A stretch of 64,000 bases of DNA from Anas platyrhynchos (lineage: Eukaryota > Chordata > Aves > Anseriformes > Anatidae): the NCBI RefSeq assembly GCF_047663525.1, contig NC_092612.1:839501-903500 (forward strand), in the 5' to 3' direction. The notes beneath the pieces were generated by a model. It was given only the letters and a program-made list of their open reading frames with translations. It searched no databases and was not told the DNA's origin. The position numbers and the translations under genes were made by a program. This document shows, in pieces, positions 47,691-59,775 of the stretch (positions are counted from its first letter, which is position 1; every line of letters starts with the position of its first letter).

Positions 47691-50600
47691 AGGCTGCTCC
47701 TGCTGCGGGACGCTCTGCCTGGCTTGGCAGCTCGGTTCTGGGATTTTTGAGGGCAGAACGGGACTGGTTTTACTGGGAGGCTGCTGGAAACGGTGCTGGT
47801 GGCCGTGTGGGATCTCTGCCAGCGCCGCTCTCCGAGCCTCGCGTCCTCCTAGCGCCGCTCTCAGGCGTGCCCGGTGCTGGCGTCTCGCGGGGCTCCGGAG
47901 CTGGAGCCGAATTCCAGCCCCGTGGCATCCACCGAGGTGAGGACTCCCCGCACCCTGCTCACCAGATCCAGAAATCCCCTGGAAATCTTGGCAGCGACCT
48001 GGTTTTGGTGCCCCGGGTCCCCCTGGCCTGCGGAGCCTCCGCGTGGCGCTGGGCTTGGAAAACAAGGAGCCCAAATGGCCGCGGGGCTCCTGTGCACCCC
48101 AAAACCCAAAAAAGGAGCTGGGAAGGGGGTGTCCCTGCCCTACAGCCCCTGGCTCGCACCCGGAGCTGCCTCGGGAGGAGCCCAGCGGCCGCGCTTTGTG
48201 CCCCCAGGTGCGTGCCACCTCCTGGCACCGCTCCCCGGCGCGCGGCGCAAAGGTCCGGGTGCCACCCGAGGGTGGAAACCGAGCGCCCTCCCCGCTCCCA
48301 TCTGCACCCCGAGGCGCAGGGGGGACTTTTTTGGTTTGTTTTGTGATTTTTTTTTTTGGCACAGCTCCGGGATGGCGTGGGCAGAGCTTCCCAAACCTCC
48401 GGGCTGCTTCTGGCAGACGGGGGATTAAACGCACCGGGGGGCGTCCGTGGCTCACGGGTGCCTCTGGAGCAGGAGCAGTTTGTTCCCCATTTTTGGGGGG
48501 AATTCCAGCCTTTCTGGGTCTGGCGGGGCAGGGTTTGCCCCAAGGGGGCATCGCCTGGGCTCCGGTGGTGCCGGTGAAGGACCAGGGGTGGTGGGGAGCA
48601 GAGGGTGGCATGGGCCACCAGTGCCCAGGGTGGTCCTCGGTGCCCAGGAGGGGGGAAAAAGGCTTTGGAGGATGGGGAAACTGAGGCACGGGGCGTCAAT
48701 CCTCGCCGCTCTGCCTCGGGGTTGCCCCGCTCCTGCCCGTGGTGCAACCCCTCCGCGGTAACTCCCAGCCCTGTGCGCCCCCAGCTCCTGCAGGAAGGAC
48801 CCTGGGAGCCCCAAAGGAGCAGCCTGGACCCCCGGAGGGCCCCCCCAGACTGCTCCTGGCCCCCAAAAACTTACAGAGCCGGAGGGCAGCTCCGTGCCGA
48901 GGGCACCCGCAACCCCTCACCGAGCCAGGGCGGGTGGTGGAGAAAGGGGAGGAACAGGAGGTGAAGCTGAACTTGGGGGGGTGCCCCCTGGGAATTGGGG
49001 TGCTCCGGTGCCGGGCGGTGCAGTATCCGCAGCGGTGCAGGGCAAAGGGTTAACAGCCCGAGGAGCTGATTTGCCAAGTGGTTCCTGGTTTATTCAGTGT
49101 GCGAAAGAGGCAGGGACAGGGGAGGGGAGCTCCGGGTGGGGAGCGGGGAGCAGGGCTGGTACCCGCCCGGCATCGCCCACCGCCACCACCACCAGGTCCC
49201 ATGGGGCCACCCCACGGCACCGCCGACAGGTACGTCCCCAGCACCCTGGGGGGGTGCCCTGGGGGGGAAAACCAGAGCTGGGGGTGACGCGGGGGCCACC
49301 CCCACCCCGCTCCTGGGCCCTGTGGCACCCGTCCCCTTTGTCCTCCCAGCCCCGTGCTGGTGCCTCCCCTCCTCTTCTCCCCGTGCCGCGGCTGCACCCA
49401 TGGGAGCGCAGGGATGAGACCCCCAAATCCCCGCTGCCAGAGCCCCCCCCGTGGTGCCAGGAGGACGCCGATGCAAAGCTCGGTGTCGGGACCTTGGAGC
49501 CTGCTGCCTGTCCTCAGTTTCCCCATCCCGCAGCGGTGGCTGGAGTGAGGGTCCCTTGGGTGCCCCGGGACAAGGCGCTGGTGGTCGGTGGTCACCGGTG
49601 CCGGGGAACCTCCCGGAGAGCAAAACCTGCTGGCACGCGGCTCCTTCACCTGCTGCGTGCTCCCACGGGTCCCCAACCGAGGACGAGCCCCTCTGCGTCC
49701 CCACGGCGGGGATTTGGGGCTGGAGCAGGCGTTGGGAGCAGGTTTGCTTCTTGCTTCCTCCCCTGCGAGCCCTGACTGCGACCTGGCCCCGGCTGGGTGC
49801 AAAGGGCCGGGGGAGATGCCTGGAGGCGCAGGCTGGGTGCGCTGTGGCGCAGGATTCCCTCCTGCCCTGCTGGCACTCGGGGAAAAATCCTTGTCCCCAG
49901 TACCCAGGGGACGGAGGAGCCGGGTGCGTGCCCCGCCGCGATGAGCACCGAGCCGAGGGGTTGGGTGTGGGGCAGCCCCCCCAAAATCCCCATCCCTGAT
50001 GGAGGGGGACCTGTGGAGGAGCTGACCCCTCGCCGGCACACCGAGCAGTGCCGGTGCCGTGCCGGTGAGAGGCTGCCCACGGTGTCCCCGTGCCGACGGG
50101 GTGCACATGGGGCTGGGGGGGTTCATGGTGGTGCAGGCGGTGGCAGCTGATGCCCGAGGGTTGCTCTCAGGGTTGGGTTTTCCCCCCCTTTTCCATCGCT
50201 TTGGGGGACGCGAGGTTCCCCCCAGGCTCCTGCCAGCCCCTGTGCAGGAGGTTGGGCTCGCGCCGCGAGGTCCCCGGCTGCTTTTTACCCAAAAGCAAGA
50301 AGTTTTGGGACTTTCTGGGCGCTTTTCCGGGCACCGACACCTTCACAAAGCCCGCCAGGCCATAAATCACCCGGTGGCCTCTGGGTCGAGCCCTGCTCAG
50401 GGGTGGCAGCAGTGCCACCAGCGCCGGTCCCACCAGGTCCCTTTTGGGACGTGCCCTCACCATGGGTGCTGGGGACGCTCTCCCCATCCAGGGCTCAGCC
50501 TCTGCTAATTGCCGTGTTAATTGCCAGCCGAGGGCACAGCTCGGGGGTGCTCCGGCTCTGCCTGTTCTCGCCACGAGGCTGCGCCGGGAGCAGAGCCGGG

Positions 50601-51710
50601 CAGGAGCAGTTCTTGGTTTATTCCTTGATCCTTCTGGGTTTCTCAAAGCCCCTCGCTCGGGCAGGTCCCATCCCGGGCAGCCCGCGGGGCAGGTGACGGG
50701 CAGACACGGAGGGAAGTTTTGTTATCTGCTGACGGGGCTGGGAATGGAAAAACAGGAAAGCGCCTGAGCTCATCCCATTTCCCTGCCTGGCCTGAGTGGG
50801 GCCGGCCAGGGGCAGAGCTGCCTGCGGGGCCAGGGCGCAGCGGGGTGAGTCGGGGATGGGGGCGGCCGTGCAGCCCGGGACCCCCCCAGACCCTCTGTGC
50901 CCGCTGCTGTTGGGGTTTTGGGGAGCTGGGCAGGGGTGGGTGGCACGGGTTGGAGCTCTGGGTTTGGGGTGCTTGTAGGGTTTGGAGCCTGGGGGGTGCC
51001 GATGGCTCCGTGACCCCAATGGCACCGCGGGTCCCATCCTGGGACCGGCCCCAGCAAACGCAGGGACCGGGTGCTGGTGGCAAATCCCCGGCCCCAAACA
51101 CCTGCAAAGCCCCCAAGCGCCCTCCCCACGGGGAAACAGCTCCCAGGGGATGCGCTGAGCCCCGCAGGGGTGAAATTTGGGGGGGGGGTTCTGGGGCGCA
51201 GCAAAGCACGCAGGTGCGCGGGCTGCATCCTGCGGTGGCTGCTGGTGTTGGGGAGGGGGACAAGGGGTCGGCCCCCCCCCGAGCTGAGCCGTGGTGGAGA
51301 GGAGCTCTCATCCCAGCCAAATTCCTGGGCGCTTAATGAGTAACCGGCGGCTCCTGCGAGCCAGGGCAAACACAGCCGGGGGCCGTCCGGGGGCACCCGC
51401 GCAGCCCCCAGGCTGTGTTCATGCAGGGCTGGGGGGGTCGAGGGGGACCGGGGGGGGCCAGGAGCCCTCCCCATCGTTCTGTGGGGTCGGGGGCCCCGCA
51501 CGGTGCTTGGGGCCGGGATGTGCAGCTCCTCTTTATGGCCACCATCGGCTTCACGGTCTGCTTGGAGCAGCCTGCGGGGTGCTTGTGGGGTCGGAGGGGC
51601 CTGATGGGGTCTGCAGAGCTCAGCTGGGACCACCCCAAGCTCGCCCCGTGCCCCACAACGGGGCCGGGCTGTCCGCATCCATCCCTGACACCTCCGCTCC
51701 TCCATCCCAC
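47691..51710. other. GC-rich stretch, no coding exon accepted
   Basis: Long frames on both strands reflect high G+C and few stops. Minus-strand AATAAA words occur at about 49.09 and 50.62 kb; the latter overlaps the stop of a frame ending FEKPRRIKE that is preceded by an acceptor-like tract, a weak hint of a minus-strand last exon (see findings). The CENP-style or ribosomal small genes common in such regions were looked for and not found. Confidence 0.4.
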
Positions 51711-51738
51711 AGCGCCCGGCTCCGGCACTGAGCGGGGC

Positions 51739-54039
51739 ATGGACGGCCCCGAAATCTTCCTGGGCCCCTGCGAGGGAGCCCTCTGCGGGGTCCCGGGCCA
51801 GAAGCGCCGCTGCATGTCGGCCCTGGAGCCCGTCACTGTGCCCAGCCCCAAATCCGAGGCCAGCTGGGGCGAGGAGGAGGAGGAGGAGGAGGAAGATGAA
51901 GAGGATGAAGAGCGGTCCCGGGGGGTGCCGCTGCGGCGAGCCTGTGCCCTGCGGACCTCGATGCGCAGCCGGGACCCGTTCCGACGGCACAGCTGGGAGC
52001 CGGGCAAGGAGCTGCGCGGGGTCCCCGGCTACGACCAGCTCAGGTAGCGGCGCCCCCACCCCGTGACCCCAAACCAGCCCCCGCGCCCCCCTCGCTGGTG
52101 CTCGGGATCCTCCGTGCAGCACCCCCGGCACACCCCCTGCCCCGGCGTGGCACCGAGCAAGGCTCGCCCCATGGATATGGGGCTCATGGCACCGATGCCA
52201 CGGCTGCCCCGCTCCGGTGCCCCCCACCCTGGGGTGCCGCAGCTCAGGGTGCCCCTCTCCCCCCCACAGCGTGAGCCTCAAGGGGCTGAGCCCCGACGAC
52301 ATCGACTCCAGCACGGAGCAGCTGGACGGGCTGGGGAGGCGCCGGTGGGACCCCCGGAGAGCCCCCCTCATCCACAGCACCGAGTCCCTGCTGTCCCTGG
52401 ACGAGGAGGACGAGGCCGATCTGCAGCGGGCGCAGGTAGGAGATGCTGCTGCTCTTCCTCCTCCTCTTCCTCCTCCTCTTCCTCCTCCTCCTGCCACCCC
52501 AGGGTGCAGCACCCACCTCCCCCTGCAGCTGGCAGCACGGGGCCGAGGCCGGGGGACCCCAAGAACCGCGGTGGATGGAGGCAGCCCAGCAGAGCCCCTG
52601 CCCCGGGTGCCTTCTCCATCACCCCAGGGCTGGGCTGCGTTATTTTTTTTGGGGGGGGGGGGAGCTTCATTTTGGGGAGGGGGAAATTAAAGCTCTGTGA
52701 GCCCAGGGAGCGCCCGGTGCACGGGGACCCCGCTGGCACCACAAAGGGCAACGAGCGCCCTGCGCCCAGGGACTGGGGTCGGTGATCCCAGTGATCCCAG
52801 TGATCCCAGTGATCCCAGTGGTCCCGGTGGTCCCGGTGGTCCCGGTGATGCCAACCCCGTGCCTGCTGGCAGGAGGACGCGCGGAGGCTTCAGGTGTACG
52901 GGGCCAGGAGCGCCGGCGGCTGCGCCCTCGCCAAATCCGCGTCCCTCAGCGTCATCGACAGCTTCCCCCCCGCCGTGGGTGAGTGCCAGCGCCCGCGGGG
53001 ATGGGTGGGGGTTTTGGGGCGACGGGACCCCCGCCCCTCCTTTAATTCGGGCCCCCTCTCTTGCAGAAATTTCCCCCTTCGCCTCCCAGCAGAGCCTGGC
53101 CAACGGGTGAGTTTTGGGGGCGCAGGGGGGCGCAGGGGGGTGTGGGCGGTGTCCCCCAGCACCCGGCCCCTTTTTGGGGTGCCCCCAAAGCGGCACCGAT
53201 CCTGCACCCTGCCGGTGGGGTCCTGGCACACAGGATGGGGGGCACCAGGAGCAGAATCCTCCCCCCGGGATGGAGGGGACGGTGCCCCCCCCCCGGCGCT
53301 GTCCCCACCCGGCCTCGAGGCGCTTTGTGCCCGTGGGGCCCCGCGGCCCCAGCGCCTGTCACAGCCCATTCCCGTCCTCATTAGGGCAGGACGCGGGGGG
53401 GGGTCAGGGCATGGGGCTGGCGGGGAGCCACACGGGGACAGGGACGGGGACGGGGACAGGGAGAGGTCAGCTGGGGAGCAGGGGGGGTGCTGAGCCTCCC
53501 CCTGCTTTTTTCGGAGGGGGCACCTCACCCCCCACCAAGCGTGGACGGGACCGAGGTCAGCTTCGCTGCAGGCAACGCACAACGGGGCCGTGTGGGTCAC
53601 CCCAAAACCACGGGGACATCCCCATAGCCATGGGGCTGCCCCAAATTGGACCTCGTGGGGCAGGCGATGCCATGGGGTGGCCGAGCAGGGGACGCAGGCA
53701 CCGTCCCGTGCCATCACCCCGGGGGTCCCCGCGTGCCCCCCGTGCGGGGTTGGCTCAGCGGGGAGGGAACAGAAGGGCTCTGTGCCGGGTCCAGCTGCGA
53801 TGGAGCAGCCACCCTGGAGAAGCCGGGGGGCCGCGGCGCCTCGGCTCGCTCCTCCCTACTTCCTGGCCCGCGGACGCCCGGGGACAGAGGGGGATTTGTG
53901 CGCCTGATCCCGCTCCTCCTGCAGCTTCGGTGCCGGGAGCTGCGGGCAGCTGGCGGCCTCAGGCGAGCCGGGGAGCCGGGAAGGGAGCCCCCTGGGCCGG
54001 ACCCTCAGCTTCATCTGGAGGATGACGGGGAAGACGAAG
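51739..54039 (+). CDS. ARHGEF2: ARHGEF2 (GEF-H1) long N-terminus, five exons, continues beyond the window
   Basis: Coding exons 51739-52043, 52270-52435, 52873-52978, 53067-53106 and 53925-54039 all have GT-AG junctions and phases that join exactly (2,0,1,2,0), giving 244 residues. The first exon opens at acceptor CCCACAG (51704-51710) with a short 5' UTR; the start is GGGCATGGAC. Order: MDGPEIFLGPCEG, an acidic run (poly-Glu/Asp, about residues 45-60), basic phosphosite-like FRRHSWEPGK, then VSLKGLSPDDIDSS, SLLSLDEEDEADL, SASLSVIDSFPPAV, SPFASQQSLANG and RTLSFIWRMTGKTK. The last exon ends in phase 0 after AAG, as does the MSRI exon 5.7 kb downstream, so both can splice to the same next exon. 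GEF-H1 activates RhoA and is held inactive on microtubules through its N-terminal region. The C1, DH and PH exons are outside the window. Assignment to ARHGEF2 rests on the linked MSRI exon; a separate GEF-family gene is the alternative. Confidence 0.78.
52452..52493 (+). repeat. pyrimidine tract (TCCTCCTCT)n just after the second ARHGEF2 exon
   Basis: Starts 16 bp inside the intron after the donor at 52436. It is the reverse complement in kind of the (GAGGAG)n tract coding for poly-Glu at 51871-51913; 16 nt (52477-52492) are perfectly complementary to 51881-51896. Confidence 0.9.
52781..52853. repeat. 9-bp tandem repeat
   Basis: GTGATCCCA occurs four times, then GTGGTCCCG three times, in the intron before the third ARHGEF2 coding exon. 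Confidence 0.95.
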
Positions 54040-56400
54040 GTAAGGGGGAAGGGGATGAAGGGGAGAGGAAGGGTTGGGGAGGGGGGCGGGGGGAGCATCC
54101 GTGGCCGGGACCCCTCGAGCCGGGCACTCGAGGCCGCGGGGAGGTGGTGGGGTGTGGGGTGATCCCCAAAATGCTGCGTGGGGGTTGGGGGTGGGACGGG
54201 GGCTCGTTCCGGGCTCTGCGGCTGCGACGCTGGCGGCTGCCCTTTGGGGATGCTGTGCCTCAGTTTCCCCTTTTTGCTTGAGGTCATCCTCGGCTGCTTT
54301 CCGGGCCTTTGGGGTCCGGAGAGGGGAAAAGCTCCGTGTACGCCCAGCGCGGTGCCTGGGCGAGTCCTGGGGCGCTCGCTCTGCCCCCCCAAAACCTCCC
54401 CCAACTTTTGGTGGGCATCTGGGACACTTCCCCTTCCCCAAAACCCAGCGGGAGGTGAAACAGGAGCGGGGCTGCGCTCGTGGAGCTGCACCAGCGGGGC
54501 AGGTACCGGGCACCGGGGATGCGATTTCGGTGCCTGCGCCACCGCCCCCGTCCCGGCCACCCCCGATGTCCCCAGGGACCAGCTGGCACCATCATGGTTT
54601 TGATGGGCGTGATGGTGACGGGGACATGGAGGGCTGTGGGTGTGCCCGTGGGTGCAAGGGGGGGGCACTGCGCAAAGCCGCTCGCCCCTCGCAGCAGCCC
54701 CGGGGGTGCCGGTGCCATCGGCTGCTCCTCGTCCCGCTGTGCCGGGGACACTTTGGTGACCCGTGGCCGTGCTCTGCGGGTACCCCGGGTGCTGTGGGGT
54801 GGGGACGGGGGCGCGCTGCGGGCGGCGGGGCCGAGGAAATGAGGCTTTTCCTGGCGGCGGGCGCTTGTTTGCGCGCTGAGCTCTCCGCCCGCGCGCCCTC
54901 CCCCGGGCTCCTCCGCCGCATCCGAGCGGTTTCCTGCAGCCGCTCATTCATCTGGGCCCGTTTTCTCCCAGCTGCTTTCCAGTAAATGTCCGGGAACATT
55001 AAACCAGGAGTGTGCAGGGCCCTGGTGGGACACCCCCTCCGTGCCTCAGTTTCCCTTTTCCCACCCCTAGCAGCAGCGACAAGATCCTAGCCCCGTGGTT
55101 GAGGTGCCCCGGGGGGCACCGGGGGGCGCGCAGGAGCCTCCCCGCGCCCCTTTTGCTGGAGCTGCTTTTTGGGAGAGGCGTCCCCAGCCCCCGGGGATGG
55201 GAGCTCGGGGGAAACTGAGGCACGGCGCTGCACCCAGCAGCTTGGGGGGGGAGGGGGGGGCGATGGCTTTTTGCTCCCCTCCCCAACCCTTCTGGGGCCG
55301 AACCCCACCCGGTCCCCAGAGGCGCGGGGCTTTGCCGTGACGCGAGCCCATTAATCCTACCGGCCCCCCCCAGCCCTCCCCAGACAGAGGATTAGCAGCC
55401 AGCTGTGAACATCACCCAGGGCCCGGCCATCCCCATGCTGGCAGCCCCCCAAATCCCCCCCCCTCCTCGGCTCCCTGTGCCCCCCAAACCCCGCAGCCGT
55501 CCCCGTTCCGCCCCGCTCGGCAGCTGGCCGTGACGCTGCGAACGAACGGCTTGAAATGGGCGTTTGGGATTTTTTTTGTTGTTTTTTTTTTGTATTATTA
55601 TAATTATTTTTTTTTTGGCAGGGAGGGCAGAAAAGAGGCCGTGGCCGCTCGCGCCGGCCTGGCAGAGTTTTGTTGTGAAAGCGGGGAGGGGACGGGGCCG
55701 GAGCCCTTCGCGCAGGGATTGCATCAGGCGCTGCACCGGGAGCGGGGCCGAGCTCCCACCCCCCCGCATCGCTCCCCAAGCCCCCCCTCCAAAAAAAAAA
55801 GGGCTGCCGGTGCCTTTTCACCCCCCCTTGACCCCCTCCAAGCCTGCTCCTCGGGGACTTTCCCAGCAGGTGGATGGGAAGTCCTGGCTTTCCCAGAAGG
55901 GGAAGGGGAGGCTCGGTGAAGGGAAGGGGTTTGGTGGCGCTTTGGCACCGGTCCCGATGCCTCTGGGGGCACGTCCCTTTTTTTTGGGGGGTGACATGGT
56001 GACATGTCCATGCCTGGGGGGGTGACACGTCCCCACCAGCCCCTTGAGTGACCCGGGGTGATGGAGATGCAGCGGGGGTGCGAGGCAGAGCCACCCCCAG
56101 GGGGACAGCGGGGACACCGCGGGTATCAGGGTTGCATTTGCAGAGCCCCTCCGCCTCCTGCGTGCCCCCGCGGGGACAAAGGGACACGCAGGGGGCTTTG
56201 TCCCAGCCCCCCCCTCCAGGACTGGGGTTGGTGGCACGGGGTGCTGCGGGGTGTCCCCCTGGGGGGTGCTGGTGGCCGAGGGGGGGGGGACAAAATCAGG
56301 TGGCGGTGACGGAGCCGTGGCCGCAGGGGGACACGGGGGTCCCTTGGGACACCGCGGGGACAGGAGGAGGGGGCTGAGCACAGGACGTGGGTGCCACCGT
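54040..56400. other. ARHGEF2 intronic DNA, no exon recognised
   Basis: GC-rich with G and C runs and T-rich simple sequence at about 55.57-55.62 kb. The motif GGGGAAACTGAGGCACG or its reverse complement occurs at 54255, 55041 and 55207. No phase-compatible exon was found. Confidence 0.5.
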
Positions 56401-56647
56401 CAAGGGGGAAATCCAAAAGAGGGGACCCCGAGGGGTCCCCGTGAGGCAGCCAGGGGTCGTCTGGAGGGGGTCGCGAGGGGTTTGGCGAAGCCGGGCGCCG
56501 GTCGGGCCGCGGCCGTCGAGGGCGGCGAGGCGGCGGAGGGGAGGGCCGGCTCTGAGCTATTTCAGGAAGGAAAAATAATCAGGCGCCGGGGCCGGGCTCG
56601 CCGCTGCCCGCGGGCCTGGCTCTGCCTCTTCCCGCGGAGCTGCAGCC

Positions 56648-56671
56648 ATGTACGGCCGTCCCGCCGCGAGG
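56648..56671 (+). CDS. possible alternative first coding exon of ARHGEF2 (MYGRPAAR)
   Basis: In a CpG-dense patch (56.4-56.7 kb), CAGCCATGT opens an eight-codon frame MYGRPAAR that ends at AGG|GTGAGG (56671/56672), in phase 0 like the other two ARHGEF2 first-exon routes. The start context and donor are good and the strand agrees, but the peptide is too short to match anything. It may instead be the start of an unrelated transcript or chance. Confidence 0.3.
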
Positions 56672-58404
56672 GTGAGGCACGGCTGGGGGGGGCACGGCCG
56701 GGTGGGGGGCTCGGGGAGGCTGCGGGGACCCCGCTTGGAAAGCCCTCGATGCCATGGGGCACGATCCGGCTGGTGGTGGTGGTTTTGGGGCGTATGGTGA
56801 TGGTTTAGGGGGGCATGGTGATGGTTTGGGGGCACGGTGATGGTCGGGGGGCACGGTGATTTTTGGGGGGCACGGCAAGGGGGGGCCCCCATCTGGAGCA
56901 GTCCCATGCACCCGCGATGCCGTGGGGGCTTCGTCGATGCCCGGCTGTGGTTTTGGCGAGGGGATGGTTGCGACCTCACCAGGGACCCCGTGGTTCCGAG
57001 GGGGGGTCCCCGCTCTACCACCCCATCTCCCCCCCTTCCCGGCTTCTTTACGGCTCCGTCCCACTCGGCCTCCGCTTCCCCCTCGCCACGCGGGGCCCTC
57101 TCCCCCCACGTGATGCTCGCGGCGCCGCGGGGCTTTCCAGCACCCGGATCCGGCCCGAGTGCACCGGGACGGGGCGGAGGGGGGCGGTTTGGGGGCGCTG
57201 AGCCCTCTCCATGCACCACCGGAGCCTCCCCACCGGCCACATCCTGCCCCGTTGGGGCGGTGGGGGGAAGCCCGGTGCTCCCCTGGGTAGCCGGCCGCCC
57301 CTTCGCCGTTTCCTTCCGTCGGTTTTTGGGGAGGCGCGGGGCTGAGGCAGGGTCCGTGCTGCCAGAACGGGGCGAAAGCGGGCTGAGATTTGGGGGAATT
57401 TGCCAGCAAACGCCACCACGAACGCTGCCCCGACGCTGCCCCGGTGCAGGGGGGGGGAAAGCAGAAGGAGGCTTGGGCCACAGGAGGAGGAAATGAGAAA
57501 TTCGGAACCGGGCTGGGGGTTAAGGGAGGCCCACGGCCTCCCCACGCCCGGGTGCTTTCTGGTGGCACGAGGCTCTGGTGGCCTCCTCGCCGCCGCCTGG
57601 CACGGGTTTCGTGCCGCTCCCCGGCCGCGAGATTTCATCCAAGCCCGGCCTCGGCAGCGGGAGGCCGCCGGGAGCGAGCCCACCCGGGGGGGGAGCAACG
57701 TCTGCAGCTGCCTCGACAAAGCGCTGAAGGACGGAGCGGTTAATTACCGGAGAGGTTAATTAAGAGAGAGGCCGTCGCTCGCCAGCCGGGAGCGCTGAAG
57801 TTTGGGCTCCGTTTCCACCTCCCCAGGGGCATCACCCCAGAACCCAGGACCCGAATTGGGGAGCAGGAGCGGCCCCAAGGGATTTTTTCCCCACTGCGGG
57901 GCCGTAGCACGGGGCCAGGCGGCCCCTCGGCCTCGCCAAACAATCCCCCTCTGTTGGTGCCGCGGAGGAAACCCCTGTTTACATGGCCTCGCCGTGGGGG
58001 AAAGCAAAGCTTTTCTTTGCTCCCTCGCTGCCAACATTTTCCCCCGGAGCTGAGCGAGGGCAGCGCGCGGCGGCTCCAGCGCAAACGTTTGCCCCCGACG
58101 CCCACCCGGGGGCTCAGATGGGATGCGGTGGGGGTGGCAGCAACCCCCTGGCTGGCTCCAGCGCCTGTGTTTTGTTTTTTTTTTATTATTATTTATTTTT
58201 TTGGTTACTGATTAAGCCCAAAGCTGCTGGCGCTGCCTTACGGCTCGAGGCACGGCCTCCGCTCCTCTTGGTGAGCGTCGAGTGCCGCGGGCTGGGATGC
58301 GCCGGCGAGGGGCCACTTGTCTCCATGGCGAGCCCCCAGGGCTGCGTGGGGACAGCGGGGGGCTGAGCGCCCCAAAATCCTTTGGGAGGATTTCGGAAAG
58401 CGGA

Positions 58405-58465
58405 GTGGCATGAAGTGAACCCGAAACTGCATGAAGTTAACCCAAAACTGCACGAAGTGGCTGGC
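58405..58465. repeat. 22-bp tandem repeat, about 2.5 copies
   Basis: GCATGAAGTGAACCCGAAACT, GCATGAAGTTAACCCAAAACT and GCACGAAGTGG follow one another. Confidence 0.85.
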
Positions 58466-58694
58466 CGGAGCGAGCGGTGCCCGGTGGAAAGTGCCACCGC
58501 TCACCCAATTTAACCCCTTGGGGCCACGGTGCCTGGCACAGCCCAGCTTTTTAGGGCTCCATAGGGAGCGTGGCACCAGCCCCCAGGGCTGTGTGCACCT
58601 CGGAGCCATCCCGATGCCTCCCACCCCCATGCCTCCCATCCCCGTGCCTCCTTCGCCCCGGGAAACGCGGCCGCGTTATCTCTGGGGCAGAGCT

Positions 58695-58752
58695 GTGCAA
58701 ATCTTGGGGGGGAGCTGCACAAATCCCCGGGGAGCTGCACAGATCCCGGCCC
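58695..58752. repeat. imperfect tandem repeat of about 22 bp, three copies
   Basis: Three successive copies built around GAGCTGTGCAAATCTTGGGG, GAGCTGCACAAATCCCCGG and GAGCTGCACAGATCCCGG. Confidence 0.85.
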
Positions 58753-59270
58753 CAGTTAATGATCAACCAGGCCGGGGCCACCGGGAGCTCTGCGCCTGCG
58801 TCGCCCCTCCGAGGGGGGGGGGACGATTTCCACGGGGATAAAGTGTCCCTGGCGGGTGGCGAGGTCCTGGCAGCGAGCTGGGGTCAGGGGGCTTCAGTAA
58901 AGCCCCAAATGAGCCCCGTGCCCCCCCTGCCTCCAGGCTCGGCAGCACCCCAGAGCTGCGTTGGGTCAGCTTCTCCCGCTGGGGCCCTGTCTGAAGTTGG
59001 TGTTTTAAGGGGAAAAAGCAGAATTTCACCAAAATGCGTCCCCAGCCGGACTTCCTGAGCTCTTGGCACCGCTGCGCATCACCGCCCTGTGTGCCGGCGG
59101 TGCTTGGTGGGACCCGGCTCCTGCCAAAAACTGGGTGGGGGGATGAGATGTGTGCCCCAGGAGTGAAGGGGTGGGAGCTGCGCCCCCGGCTTTTGGGGCT
59201 TTTCTCCCTTGGGGAGAGCGCGGCGAGCCTGGCTGGAACCGGGGGCACCGGGGGCTTCGTCGCTGAGTAC

Positions 59271-59322
59271 CCAAGTTGGAACAGACCCACAAGGACCATT
59301 GGGTCCGATGCTTGGATCCCCA
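59271..59322 (-). mobile_element. CR1 LINE scrap
   Basis: AAGTTGGAACAGACCCACAA followed by GGACCATTGGGTCCGATGC resembles the reverse complement of the CR1 segment just inside the 3' terminal repeats. About 50 bp only. Confidence 0.5.
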
Positions 59323-59775
59323 TAAAACTGCCCCAAAATGGTGTGCTCGGTGCCCCCGTGGACTTTTTCTGTCCAATTTGGGCTCCGAGGCCGGGCCGGG
59401 GGCTCCGGCATCACCCAGCAAGGGTGCACTCCCTGGAGCTGTGGGACTGCCCAAGGGCCCTTGCAGAGAGCCAGAGCTGGGTAGGGGAAACTGAGGCACG
59501 AGAGCTGAGCCCGGCCAAACCCCGGGGCACCGCTCCGGAGTGACTCCGGAGTGACTCCGCTTGGCACCGCCACCACCCCCTATCCCTGTGCGTGCGCCCT
59601 GGGGGGACCCCCGGCTCTTAACAAAGACCCCGGGGGCTGCACGAGGCCGGCACCGGCGGCACCGGAGGGGCCCTCCCCGCGCCGGGGCCGCCCCCCGGGA
59701 GGGAGGAGCCCGGTGGAGGCCGGAGGCCGCCGGGGGGGGGCACGGGGGGCGGGGGGGACCGGGAGGGTCCCGGCC

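Larger units (their letters stand above)
56672..59700. other. ARHGEF2 intronic DNA with small tandem repeats
   Basis: Holds the short repeats at 58.41 and 58.69 kb, a CR1 scrap at 59.27 kb and a T/A run at 58.17-58.20 kb. A TTAATTA-bearing patch at about 57.74-57.77 kb stands out as AT-rich in GC-rich surroundings. No exon recognised. Confidence 0.5.

Noticed and set aside
50770-52512. 580-codon minus-strand frame
   Set aside because: Antisense shadow of the GC-rich ARHGEF2 exons and introns; no domain and no codon pattern.
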